Positions 35,189-43,536 of a stretch of 64,000 nt of DNA are shown here, piece by piece. Where the stretch lies: positions 868,001-932,000 of the forward strand of contig WKKS01000001.1 of the NCBI GenBank assembly GCA_009684515.1, read 5' to 3'. Made by a program: the position numbers and the translations under genes. Source of the DNA: Geobacter sp. GTDB lineage: Bacteria > Desulfobacterota > Desulfuromonadia > Geobacterales > Pseudopelobacteraceae. The stretch's first letter is position 1; every line of letters starts with the position of its first letter. The notes under the pieces are model-generated. The model worked only from the letters and a program-made list of their open reading frames with translations. It did no database searches and was not told where the DNA came from.

Positions 35189-36271
35189 TTAGAAGATGGA
35201 AAATTTGATGTACTTTTTGGGATGTGCCTTAAAATCCTTCACCAACGCGTCCAGATCCTCAACCATGCGGTTCGTGCGTTCATACAATTCCTTGTCGTTC
35301 ACCAGTTTGGCAGCGGTGCCATCACCGTTTTTAACTTTTTCGGTAACATCCTCGATCGCCTTTACCGAATTGTCCGCACGGCTCAGGAGCGCGATTCCCT
35401 TGTCATAAAACTCGCGGTCATTCAGCAATAGCCCGATTGTGCCATCCTTGGAAGTCAACTTCTTGTTCAGATTGGTGACAACGTCAGCTGCCTGGTTGCT
35501 TTTATCTGCCAGGAGAGTCAGCTTGGTGTAAAGCGCCTTGTCATAAATCAGCTTGTTGAGCGTACCGTCTGAGGCCTGAATATCCTGCAACGTCCGGTCA
35601 GCGCGGTTGAGAATGCTGATCATTTTGTTGAATGGCTCCGGATCACGATTGAGTCTGCCAAGGGTCCCCTCACCGCGGTTGATCGTGACCATCAGATCTT
35701 TCATCTCGAACGCGAGCCGGGAAACATTGGTGTAAAGGGTATCGTCCTTGTTGAGTTTGCCCAGGGTTCCCTTGCCCTGGTTGACATTGTCGATGATGTC
35801 GTTGATCTTTTCGAAGGTGGTGCCGGCCTTCTGGATGACATCGTCCAGTTTGACAACCGGGGTTCCCTTGAGACGATTTACAGGCTGCTCGTGAAAATCC
35901 CTGGAGGGGGTTATATCAACGTACTTTTCCCCCATCAGACCACGGGTTTTAATGGTGACGCGTGAATCGCTGCCGACTTTTTTGAGGGCGCCGCTGTCCA
36001 CCTCCATGGCGATTTCAACCTCGTTAGTGCGTTTCGGGTCCGCAAAGCGAATATCGTTGACGATTCCCACATCCACCCCGGCCAGCCAGACCGGCGCGCC
36101 GACCTTGAGTCCGAGTACATCTTCCATGACGACCGTCAGGCTTTTCTTGTCCACAAACATCTTGGTTTTCTGCCCCATCAGGATGATGCCGATCGCCAGC
36201 AGCAGCAGCGCCGCAAAGATGAATATGCCGGCCCTGACCTGGGCCCAACCGATTTGATTGCTCCGTTTCAT
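35189..36271 (-). CDS. mlaD: MlaD/MCE-type lipid-binding protein
   Basis: 360 residues from the ATG at 36271 (MKRSNQIGWAQVRAG), chosen for its ideal RBS (GGAGGAG). One N-terminal membrane helix (residues 15-32) is followed by one MCE domain (residues 36-125, with VWLAGVDVGIVNDIRF). The rest holds five repeats beginning at residues 166, 201, 235, 276 and 317. They share the pattern G-x-G-T-x-x-K/R-L-x-x-D-x-x-L/F-Y. The protein is a hexamer-forming lipid carrier of the periplasm in the Mla system. The gene follows mlaF. Confidence 0.9.
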   Translation of the reverse strand: MKRSNQIGWAQVRAGIFIFAALLLLAIGIILMGQKTKMFVDKKSLTVVMEDVLGLKVGAPVWLAGVDVGIVNDIRFADPKRTNEVEIAMEVDSGALKKVGSDSRVTIKTRGLMGEKYVDITPSRDFHEQPVNRLKGTPVVKLDDVIQKAGTTFEKINDIIDNVNQGKGTLGKLNKDDTLYTNVSRLAFEMKDLMVTINRGEGTLGRLNRDPEPFNKMISILNRADRTLQDIQASDGTLNKLIYDKALYTKLTLLADKSNQAADVVTNLNKKLTSKDGTIGLLLNDREFYDKGIALLSRADNSVKAIEDVTEKVKNGDGTAAKLVNDKELYERTNRMVEDLDALVKDFKAHPKKYIKFSIF

Positions 36272-36284
36272 CGAAACTCCTCCA

Positions 36285-37040
36285 TCATACAAACAGCGAC
36301 TGATCCGTCGGAGACAGGAACTCGCGTACTTCCGGAATGGCACAGGCCCGCATCTCCGCCTCGTTGCCGTCAAACAGCAACCGGCTCTGATGCACGAATG
36401 TAAATTTCTGCGATGTGGCAAAAGCGGTTGCCAAATCGTGGGTCACCATCAGGGTGGTTTTACCTTCAGCCTGCAGACGCTGCATCAGACTGCAGATATT
36501 ATAAACACCGATCGGATCAAGGCCGGTGGTCGGTTCATCGAAAAAGATGTAATCGGGATCGGCGGCCAGGGCGCGCGCGATGGCAACCCGCTTTTTCATC
36601 CCTCCCGACAACTCGGATGGATACAGGTCCAGAGCCGGTTCCACCCCTACAAAACGCAGCTTTTCGCGCACGATCTCCTCGATTTCCCTGTCCTTCAAGC
36701 GTCCTTCCTCGAACAGCCGGTACCCCACGTTTTCCCCCACGGTCATGGAGTCGAACAGCGCCCCCCCCTGGAAAACAATTGCGATTTTCTTGCGCTGCTG
36801 GCGGTAGCTGGCTTCCTTCAAACCGGTGATGGTCAGACCGTTGATGGTGACACTGCCGGAGTCTGGATTCAACAATCCCAGGATCAGCCTGAGGATGGTA
36901 GTTTTGCCGGAACCGCTGACCCCCAGGATTGTCCGGTTGACCCCCTGTTCCAGCAGCAGATCAAAATCGGTCAGGATCGTGCGCCCCCCAACCGAATAAC
37001 AAACCTTGTCCATCCGTATGCATCGATCATCCGTTGTCAC
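36285..37040 (-). CDS. mlaF: Mla-type ABC transporter ATPase
   Basis: 251 residues from the GTG at 37040, which overlaps the EVE stop (GTGA) with AAGG 8 bases upstream; the ATG ten codons later has a weak RBS. Walker A GVSGSGKTT, signature [15 protein letters not shown], Walker B YIFFDEPTTGLDP and the His switch TLMVTHD are present. MlaF powers phospholipid movement between the membranes. Confidence 0.93.
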   Translation of the reverse strand: MTTDDRCIRMDKVCYSVGGRTILTDFDLLLEQGVNRTILGVSGSGKTTILRLILGLLNPDSGSVTINGLTITGLKEASYRQQRKKIAIVFQGGALFDSMTVGENVGYRLFEEGRLKDREIEEIVREKLRFVGVEPALDLYPSELSGGMKKRVAIARALAADPDYIFFDEPTTGLDPIGVYNICSLMQRLQAEGKTTLMVTHDLATAFATSQKFTFVHQSRLLFDGNEAEMRACAIPEVREFLSPTDQSLFV

Positions 37041-37504
37041 GCGGTCAGCCTTCCCATCGACATGATAACCTGCCACTCCACCGCGCTGACCGGCTGGACC
37101 GAAAGACGGCTGCGCCTGACCAGCGGCATATCGGCCAACAGCGGATTTTCTTTGATGTCGGCCAGCGAAACCGGCTTCGGCAATTCAGCCCGAAAACGTA
37201 CATCAACCATATACCAAATCGGATTTGCCGGGGAAGCCTTGGGATCGAAATGCTCTCCGTTCGGATCGAGGGCCGTGAAATCGGGATAACCGGCCCGGAC
37301 GATATCCACAATGCCGACAACGGCGGGTTCAGCGATATTGCTGTGGTAAAACAGGGCCATGTCGCCAACCTTGATCGAATCGCGCAGAAAGTTGCGGGCC
37401 TGGAAATTGCGCACTCCATCCCAATGCTCGGTCATATCGGGCCGTTTCTTCAACAGGTCGAGGGAGAAGCAGCCCGGTTCTGTTTTTATAAGCCAGTAGT
37501 TCAT
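37037..37504 (-). CDS. EVE domain protein
   Basis: 155 residues from the ATG at 37504 (MNYWLIKTEPGCFSLDLLKK); AAGG is 7 bases away. The EVE fold is recognised from YWLIKTEP, WDGVRNFQARNFLRD and LVRRSRLSVQPVSAVEW. EVE domains resemble PUA/YTH modules and bind modified bases in RNA or DNA; the substrate here is unknown. The gene is inserted between mlaE and mlaF, with overlaps or very short spacers on both sides. Confidence 0.92.
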   Translation of the reverse strand: MNYWLIKTEPGCFSLDLLKKRPDMTEHWDGVRNFQARNFLRDSIKVGDMALFYHSNIAEPAVVGIVDIVRAGYPDFTALDPNGEHFDPKASPANPIWYMVDVRFRAELPKPVSLADIKENPLLADMPLVRRSRLSVQPVSAVEWQVIMSMGRLTA

Positions 37505-37513
37505 TTGCAATCC

Positions 37514-38284
37514 TTATCTGAAGACTACGATAATTTTGGCAATGAAGAAGTCGGACATCAGGATCATGATTGAAGATGCCACAACAGCCTTCTTGGCGGC
37601 ACTTCCAACCCCCTCGGCTCCGCCGCTGGTGGCGAGGCCGACGTAACAGCCGGTCATGGAGATCAGGCCGCCAAATACCAGCGGCTTGACCAGACCTTCC
37701 AGATAATCCAGCGGCACAATGAACTGGGTAAATGCCGACATGTACATGGTGGGATTGATTCCGTAACCGGCAGCGATCAGGTAGCCTCCCAGCAGGGAGA
37801 GCACATCGGTCAGAATGGTCAAAAGCGGCAGGGCCAGCAGCATTGCTTTCAGGCGGGGCGTTACCAGGCGCTGGATGATGTCGGTCCCTTCCACCCGCAT
37901 GGCATCAACCTGCTCGGTCACGATCATGGTGCCCAACTCGGCGGTAATGGCGGAACCGACCCGGCCGGCCACCATCAGCGAAGCCAGCACCGGCCCCAGT
38001 TCCTTGATCATTGTGACCGCCACCATCCCCCCCACATAGCTGGTGGCGGCAAACGGCTTAAGCTGGATGATGAACTGCAGCGCCATGACCATCCCGGTGA
38101 AGAGGCCGGTCAAGGCGCAGATGAAGATGGATCCGAATCCCAGTTTGTCGAACTGCACCGCAAATTCCCGATAATAGCCCGGCTTGCGGAAAATCCGGGC
38201 CAGAGCACGGCAGGAGAGCGCCCAAAACCCCTGAATGTCGGCGAAAAAGCGCAGCAGCATCCTGTCGATGATGACTATGCTCAT
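37514..38284 (-). CDS. mlaE: Mla-type ABC transporter permease
   Basis: 256 residues with five or six membrane segments and the family block RVGSAITAELGTMIVTEQVD. It is the permease of the phospholipid transport complex with MlaF and MlaD. The gene starts 3 bases after the lon stop, so its RBS lies in lon. Periplasmic MlaC and MlaA genes are not found in the cluster. Confidence 0.94.
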   Translation of the reverse strand: MSIVIIDRMLLRFFADIQGFWALSCRALARIFRKPGYYREFAVQFDKLGFGSIFICALTGLFTGMVMALQFIIQLKPFAATSYVGGMVAVTMIKELGPVLASLMVAGRVGSAITAELGTMIVTEQVDAMRVEGTDIIQRLVTPRLKAMLLALPLLTILTDVLSLLGGYLIAAGYGINPTMYMSAFTQFIVPLDYLEGLVKPLVFGGLISMTGCYVGLATSGGAEGVGSAAKKAVVASSIMILMSDFFIAKIIVVFR

Positions 38285-38287
38285 CTT

Positions 38288-40603
38288 CTAAAGCGCCACC
38301 GCCAACGCCTCGGCCGCATCGTTGATAAAGGTGAACTGCAGTTCGTTGCGGACCTTGTCGGGGATATCCTCCAGATCGTCACGGTTGCGCTCCGGCGCCA
38401 CGATCGTACGCACTCCGGCACGGTGGGCCGCCAGCACCTTTTCTTTCAGGCCGCCGATGGCCAGCACCCGGCCGGTCAGGGTGATTTCGCCGGTCATGGC
38501 CACATTGCGTTTGGCCGGTTTGTTGGTCAGGAGCGAAACCAGCGCCGTCACCATGGTGACCCCCGCCGAAGGGCCATCCTTGGGGATCGCGCCGGACGGC
38601 ACATGGATGTGAATGGTGCGATTTTCAAAGGCATCCGGCTGAATCCCGAATTCACTGGCGTGGGCTTCGATATAGGAGAGCGCCGCGCGGGCCGACTCCT
38701 TCATCACATCGCCCAGTGAACCGGTCAGAATCAGCTCGGCCTTGCCAGGCATGGTGGTGACTTCCACGAAGAGAATATCGCCGCCGGTCTCGGTCCAGGC
38801 CATGCCGGTCACAACACCGATCCGGTCATTTTCGGCCGCCACCTCGTTGTAGAATTTCTTCGGCCCCAGCAATTCGGCCACCGATTCGGGAGTGATTTGC
38901 GTGCGCGGATCTTTATTCTGGGTGATTTCTTTCGCCACTTTGCGGCAGATCGAGCCGACCGTTCGCTGCAGGTTACGCACACCCGCCTCACGAGTGTAGT
39001 CGCTGACAACCTTCAGAAGCGCCTCGTCACTGAATTCAAGCTCCCGGTCCTTGAGACCGTTCTCTTCCATCTCGCGCCTGACGATGAAATTTTTGGCGAT
39101 GTTCAGCTTCTCTTCGCTGCTGTAACCGGCCAGCCTGATGACCTCCATGCGGTCTTTGAGCGGGCCGGGAATCGGGTCGAGCTGGTTGGCGGTGGTGATG
39201 AACATCACCTTGGAGAGATCGAAGGGGACATCCAGATAATGGTCATTGAAGGAAAAATTCTGTTCCGGGTCCAGCACCTCCAACAGAGCCGAGGCGGGGT
39301 CGCCCCGGAAGTCGTTGCCAAGCTTGTCGATCTCGTCCAGCATAAAGATCGGATTGTTGGCTCCGCAACGATACAACTCCTTGATAATCCGCCCCGGCAG
39401 AGCGCCGATATAGGTGCGGCGATGGCCGCGAATTTCAGCTTCGTCCCGTACCCCACCCAGCGAGATCCGGACAAACTTGCGCCCCAGGGAGCGGGCGATC
39501 GATTTGCCCAGGGAGGTCTTGCCGACGCCGGGCGGTCCGACGAAGCAGAGCACCGGCCCTTTCATATTCTCCTTGAGGGAGCGCACCGCCAGAAATTCCA
39601 GAATACGTTCCTTGACCTTTTTCAGATTGTAGTGGTCTTCGTTGAGAATCTCCTCGGCCCTGATGATGTCCAGAGAGTCGGGGGTGCTTATGTCCCAGGG
39701 CATCCCGGCCAAATAATCCAGATAGGTGCGTGAAACGTTGTATTCCGGAGAAGCCTGGTTGATCCGTTCCAGACGTTTCAATTCCTTGTCGGCAACTTTT
39801 TTGACTTCCTCCGGCAGACCGGCTTCTTCGATCCGCTTGCGCAGATCATTCATGTCCGACGTACGGGGATCCTCATCACCAAGCTCTTCCTGGATATGTT
39901 TCATCTGCTCGCGCAGGATGTATTCCTTCTGGTTTTTGCCGACCCGTTTGGTAACTTCGCCGGCCACCTCATTTTTGACCTGCATCCGCTGCACTTCGTT
40001 GGTCAGATACAGATAAACCATCTTAAGGCGTTCCAGCGGATCAACGGTTTCCAGCAGCTCTTGCAGGTCGGCCGCCGGGAGGCTCACATAAAGAGCCACC
40101 AGATCCGATAATCTCGCCGGATTGTCGATGTAGTCGATCATTTTCATGACATCGTCCGGAAGCGGCTTGCCGTGTGACAGGGCAATTTTCAGCAGCGCAT
40201 TCAGGCTTTGCACCAAAGCCTCGGAGACCATATTCTTCTCGACGAACTCGCGCACTATTTCACAGTGAGCCAGAGTAACCGAACCTTCTCTTTCGGTATC
40301 CAGAATCCGCAGCCTGGTAACACCCTCCAGAGAAATCTTATAGCGGCCGTCCTCCAGTTTTTTAATCTGGTTGACCTTGCATAAAGTCCCGATTTCGCTG
40401 CGGCCGCCGGGAAGACCGGCCGGAATGTTTTCCGGCTTCTCAAAAACGAATACCAGATATTTCTCGTAGTTTTCCGTTGCACGGAAAGTTGCCATCTCCT
40501 TTTCGGTGACAAACACCGGAAACAGCATGTACGGAAACACGACCATCTCTTGCTGGACGTAGAGCGGGATTTTTTCAGGAATTTCAATCGTTGTGTGCGG
40601 CAT
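38288..40603 (-). CDS. lon: ATP-dependent Lon protease
   Basis: 771 residues: the LonN domain (residues 10-200), coiled coil, AAA+ domain with Walker A GPPGVGKTSLGKSIA and Walker B IFMLDEIDK, then the S16 domain with catalytic Ser in PKDGPSAGVTM and a Lys about 43 residues later. It degrades damaged and regulatory proteins. It heads an operon with the Mla genes, two M16 peptidases and a hemerythrin. An imperfect repeat TGTCATAAATTGACA lies about 50 bases before the ATG and could be an operator; no sigma-32 promoter is seen. Confidence 0.97.
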   Translation of the reverse strand: MPHTTIEIPEKIPLYVQQEMVVFPYMLFPVFVTEKEMATFRATENYEKYLVFVFEKPENIPAGLPGGRSEIGTLCKVNQIKKLEDGRYKISLEGVTRLRILDTEREGSVTLAHCEIVREFVEKNMVSEALVQSLNALLKIALSHGKPLPDDVMKMIDYIDNPARLSDLVALYVSLPAADLQELLETVDPLERLKMVYLYLTNEVQRMQVKNEVAGEVTKRVGKNQKEYILREQMKHIQEELGDEDPRTSDMNDLRKRIEEAGLPEEVKKVADKELKRLERINQASPEYNVSRTYLDYLAGMPWDISTPDSLDIIRAEEILNEDHYNLKKVKERILEFLAVRSLKENMKGPVLCFVGPPGVGKTSLGKSIARSLGRKFVRISLGGVRDEAEIRGHRRTYIGALPGRIIKELYRCGANNPIFMLDEIDKLGNDFRGDPASALLEVLDPEQNFSFNDHYLDVPFDLSKVMFITTANQLDPIPGPLKDRMEVIRLAGYSSEEKLNIAKNFIVRREMEENGLKDRELEFSDEALLKVVSDYTREAGVRNLQRTVGSICRKVAKEITQNKDPRTQITPESVAELLGPKKFYNEVAAENDRIGVVTGMAWTETGGDILFVEVTTMPGKAELILTGSLGDVMKESARAALSYIEAHASEFGIQPDAFENRTIHIHVPSGAIPKDGPSAGVTMVTALVSLLTNKPAKRNVAMTGEITLTGRVLAIGGLKEKVLAAHRAGVRTIVAPERNRDDLEDIPDKVRNELQFTFINDAAEALAVAL

Positions 40604-40704
40604 GAAGACTAATCCTTTTGTTATGTTATGTTTGGTTCGTCGTACCTGTCATAAATTGACATCGGTTTTTTAATAATAGCATACTTCGCGTGGCAATCAA
40701 AGCA

Positions 40705-41295
40705 TCAGACCGGCCTGCCTTCGCGCACGTGAACATTGACCACCTTCACACGGGCGCAAGAGCCTGCCAGATCCCGATACAGCAACACCAGAAAACGGAC
40801 GGTGACCAGACGGTGAATTGCTGCCTGTGTAAACCTGTACAGCCAGAATCTGGCCCGGGAGGGATTCGGACTGCCCAGAATTAACGGGCAGAAATCACTC
40901 AGCTGGAGCGATACCTGAACCCCTTCCGGTTGCGGATCGACCATGAAACGCAGCTCGCCGCGGTGGCACTGGCGCGGCTGAACCAGGAACCCGCCGCAGA
41001 TGCGCAGCACGGCCTCCTCTCCCTCGATGCAAAGAGGAAGAAAACTGATCAGGCTCAAACGACTGCCCAACAGACGGAACTCGATGCCGTTCTCCGTCCG
41101 TAGCGGCCGGATTATGGAAAGAGTGCAGCTGCGGATGTAATCAAGGTAACGCGTCAGCAGATTTTCGGACGAAAGAGAATCGCAAATCAGCGCAGGGAAA
41201 ACGCTCCGCTGCACAGAGAATACCGAAGCGTCGTCAACCAGCACCTGCTGACAGGAAATTTCCTGATGTGAAGATTTTGTCATCATGCCCAACAT
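40705..41295 (-). CDS. Conserved-looking protein of unknown function
   Basis: 196 residues (or 192 from a later Met). No domain is recognised. It alternates beta-like stretches (IEFRLLGSRLSLISFLPLCI, GELRFMVDPQPEGVQVSLQL) and ends in a helix and a basic strand (ARVKVVNVHVREGRP). There is no signal peptide and no membrane segment. Its codon use is like that of neighbouring genes, and there is no longer ORF on the opposite strand, so it is probably real. It lies upstream of lon on the same strand with a 101-base spacer. Confidence 0.6.
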   Translation of the reverse strand: MLGMMTKSSHQEISCQQVLVDDASVFSVQRSVFPALICDSLSSENLLTRYLDYIRSCTLSIIRPLRTENGIEFRLLGSRLSLISFLPLCIEGEEAVLRICGGFLVQPRQCHRGELRFMVDPQPEGVQVSLQLSDFCPLILGSPNPSRARFWLYRFTQAAIHRLVTVRFLVLLYRDLAGSCARVKVVNVHVREGRPV

Positions 41296-41348
41296 TCTGC
41301 CAGCTGCATGGAATATTGCAATCTAAATTGCTCCCATGTTTTTCTGAC

Positions 41349-41376
41349 TTGACTTGTTCCAGAAATGTATTAAGAT
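41349..41376 (+). promoter_or_regulatory. Sigma-70 promoter candidate for the 20-codon peptide
   Basis: TTGACT, 16 bases, TAAGAT. The predicted start near 41383 gives a 45-base leader to the small ORF and a transcript of about 175 bases ending at the terminator. Confidence 0.55.
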
Positions 41377-41427
41377 AAAAAGCATCCTGTTAGGAATAAA
41401 ATCACCAACTGAAAGGAGACCCTACCC

Positions 41428-41490
41428 ATGTGGATTGAAAGATTCAGGATTCGTCCGGTGTCCCACTGCAAAGAGGGTTGCCATATTTAG
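41428..41490 (+). CDS. 20-residue leader-like peptide upstream of the MacAB-type exporter
   Basis: The frame from the ATG at 41428 encodes MWIERFRIRPVSHCKEGCHI and ends at TAG (41488-41490). A strong RBS (AAAGGAG) lies 9 bases upstream. A promoter candidate precedes it and a terminator follows. It contains RFR and RIR, the R-x-R pattern known to stall ribosomes with macrolides, and HCKEGCH, a possible metal or thiol motif. A 9-bp hairpin starts right after the stop. It lies 140 bases before macA. The 336-base stretch 41296-41631 contains nothing else. Confidence 0.55.
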   Translation: MWIERFRIRPVSHCKEGCHI

Positions 41491-41513
41491 CCCGCGGCCA
41501 TGACGGCTGCGGG
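41491..41513 (+). promoter_or_regulatory. Hairpin immediately after the leader peptide
   Basis: A 9-bp stem (41491-41499 with 41505-41513, one G-U pair, loop ATGAC) beginning at the base after the stop codon. A ribosome halted at the stop would cover it. It could act as a pause or anti-anti-terminator structure; this is inference. Confidence 0.45.
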
Positions 41514-41528
41514 CGGAAAAAGACGAGA

Positions 41529-41560
41529 AGCCCCGGTCGCAGGACCGGGGCTTTTTTTTT
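41529..41560 (+). terminator. Terminator between the leader peptide and macA
   Basis: A 10-bp GC-rich stem AGCCCCGGTC / GACCGGGGCT with loop GCAG and nine T. It ends the short transcript carrying the peptide, or can be read through into macA. Confidence 0.92.
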
Positions 41561-41587
41561 GTCGCACCGTGATTAATCTGTTATTAT
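41559..41587 (+). promoter_or_regulatory. Sigma-70 promoter candidate for macA
   Basis: TTGTCG, 17 bases, TATTAT, overlapping the end of the terminator T-run. If used, macA would have its own start and the leader terminator would only insulate it. Confidence 0.4.
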
Positions 41588-41631
41588 GCCCGACGCAACA
41601 GACTCAATTACTTATCTAAAAAGAGAACGGC

Positions 41632-42855
41632 ATGAAAAAATACCTGATTATCCTGATTGTCATACTGGCAATTGCCGGCGCCGCCGGATTTTTCTTTTTC
41701 AAACGTCCCCCCGAAATCAGTTACAAAACCGCTAAAATAGAGCGTGGAACGATCACTTCCACAGTTGCCGCCACCGGCAACCTCTCGGCGGTGACAACTG
41801 TCCAGGTTGGAACCCAGGTTTCCGGAACCATACAAAAACTGTACGTTGATTTTAACTCACGGGTTAAAAAGGGGGAGGCCATCGCCGAAATCGATCCATC
41901 CCTCTTCAACGCAGCTGTGGAACAGTCGCAGGGCAATTTCCTGAGCGCGGAGGCCAACCTGCAAAAAGCCAAAGTCCTTCAGGCCGATGCAGAACGGACG
42001 CTGCTGCGCAACAAAAAACTCCTGGCCGACGGCATTATCTCGCAGGGGGATTACGACGTTGCCGAAACTGCTCTGCAATCGGCCAAAGCTGTTGTAAAAG
42101 CGGCCGAGGGGAGCGTCGCCCAGACCCGCGGCGCGCTGATGCAGGCCAAAACCAATCTGCGTTACTCCATTATCCGCTCTCCGGTGGATGGAGTCGTCAT
42201 TTCCAGAACCATTGACATCGGGCAGACGGTCGCAGCATCTTTCCAGACCCCGACCCTCTTCACCATTGCCAAAGACCTGACCAAAATGCAGATCGAAGTC
42301 AGCGTGGATGAAGCCGACATCAGCCGTGTCCGTCTCGACCAGAAAGCAACCTTTACCGTGGATTCCTATCCCGAGCAGACCTTTAGCGGAAAAGTCGTCC
42401 AGATCCGCAGCGCCCCGATCATCACCCAGAACGTGGTCACCTACGTGGTCGTTGTCAATGTGGACAACAGCGACCTGAAACTGAAACCGGGCATGACCGC
42501 CAATGTTTCGGTCGAAGTGGCAAAAAAAGAGGATGTCCTCAAACTGCCTCCGGCGGCGCTCCGTTTCAAACCCAAAACAAAAGTTGACGAAGCTGGCGCA
42601 AAGGTGGGGGGAATGCAGCGTCCGTCCGGCAGCGGCAAGCCTGGCGCGAAAAAAGGGGGCAATGGCCAGCAGGTTTACATCCTCAAGGATGGCAAGCCGT
42701 CCGCCGTCCCAATCAAAACCGGCATCGCCAACAACAGCAGCATCGAACTGACAGAAGGCCCCCTCAAGGAAGGTGATGAAGTCGTCATCGAACAGAGCGG
42801 CGGCGACAACAGCAAGAAAAAGAGCGGCGGCTCACCGATGGGACGGCCTTTTTAA
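41632..42855 (+). CDS. MacA/YknX-type membrane-fusion protein
   Basis: 407 residues. An N-terminal membrane helix (residues 4-22) is followed by the lipoyl-like block (TSTVAATGNLSAVTTVQVGT), a coiled-coil hairpin from about residue 95 to 165 and a beta-barrel domain (LFTIAKDLTKMQIEVSVDEA). It is the periplasmic adaptor of a tripartite exporter. The C-terminal tail is Gly/Lys-rich. The gene starts a three-gene unit with a separate ATPase and permease. No outer-membrane TolC gene lies nearby. Confidence 0.92.
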   Translation: MKKYLIILIVILAIAGAAGFFFFKRPPEISYKTAKIERGTITSTVAATGNLSAVTTVQVGTQVSGTIQKLYVDFNSRVKKGEAIAEIDPSLFNAAVEQSQGNFLSAEANLQKAKVLQADAERTLLRNKKLLADGIISQGDYDVAETALQSAKAVVKAAEGSVAQTRGALMQAKTNLRYSIIRSPVDGVVISRTIDIGQTVAASFQTPTLFTIAKDLTKMQIEVSVDEADISRVRLDQKATFTVDSYPEQTFSGKVVQIRSAPIITQNVVTYVVVVNVDNSDLKLKPGMTANVSVEVAKKEDVLKLPPAALRFKPKTKVDEAGAKVGGMQRPSGSGKPGAKKGGNGQQVYILKDGKPSAVPIKTGIANNSSIELTEGPLKEGDEVVIEQSGGDNSKKKSGGSPMGRPF

Positions 42856-43536
42856 ATGAGCAACGTAATTACCCTGACCAATATCCGTCGGGTTTTTTCG
42901 ATGGGCGATCAGCAGTTTGAAGCGCTCAAAGGGGTTTCCTACAGCGTGGAAGCGGGCGAATTCGTAGCTATCATGGGTGCCTCCGGCAGTGGAAAATCGA
43001 CCTGCATGAATATCCTCGGCTGCCTGGACCGCCCCACCTCCGGCCAATACCTGCTGGACGGCCTTGATGTCGGCGCCATGGACCCCAACCAACTGGCCGA
43101 TATCCGCAACAAAAAACTGGGTTTTGTCTTTCAGGGCTTCAATCTGCTGGCTCGCACGCCTGCCGTTGAAAATGTCGAGCTGCCGCTGGTTTATGCCGGA
43201 CTCCACTCCAGGGAACGCCGCCAAAGAGCCCTGCAGGCCATGGAACAGGTCGGACTATCCGGCAAGGAGAACAACCACTCCAGCCAGCTCTCCGGCGGCC
43301 AGCAGCAGCGAGTCGCCATCGCCCGGGCACTGGTCAACAACCCGGCCGTAATCCTGGCCGACGAGCCGACCGGCAATCTGGACAGTTCCACCTCCGAGGA
43401 GATCATGAGCCTCTTCAATTCACTCAATCAGCAGGGCATCACCATCATCATGGTTACCCACGAACATGATGTAGCTGCACATGCCGGGCGGCAGATCACG
43501 TTTCGCGACGGGATCATCATCGGGGACACCAAATAA
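42856..43536 (+). CDS. MacB-type ABC exporter ATPase
   Basis: 226 residues. Walker [13 protein letters not shown], signature [15 protein letters not shown], Walker [13 protein letters not shown] and His switch IIMVTHEHD. It matches the LolD/MacB N-domain. In enteric MacB this domain is fused to the permease, while here it is a separate protein, as in YknXYZ or LolCDE. It follows macA without a spacer. Confidence 0.95.
   Translation: MSNVITLTNIRRVFSMGDQQFEALKGVSYSVEAGEFVAIMGASGSGKSTCMNILGCLDRPTSGQYLLDGLDVGAMDPNQLADIRNKKLGFVFQGFNLLARTPAVENVELPLVYAGLHSRERRQRALQAMEQVGLSGKENNHSSQLSGGQQQRVAIARALVNNPAVILADEPTGNLDSSTSEEIMSLFNSLNQQGITIIMVTHEHDVAAHAGRQITFRDGIIIGDTK

Noticed and set aside
36258-37289. 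343-codon plus-strand ORF opposite mlaF and the EVE gene
   Set aside because: It runs antisense to two clear genes and shows no domain; a product of codon bias in the real genes.
41428-41490. The 20-residue peptide as a RiPP precursor
   Set aside because: No modifying enzyme, peptidase or dedicated transporter with peptidase domain lies next to it; the only radical SAM gene is 10 kb away and belongs to another family.
41455-41549. Antiterminator pairing between the leader coding region (CCGGT) and the terminator arm (ACCGG)
   Set aside because: Only five base pairs, too weak to compete with a 10-bp GC stem; not claimed.
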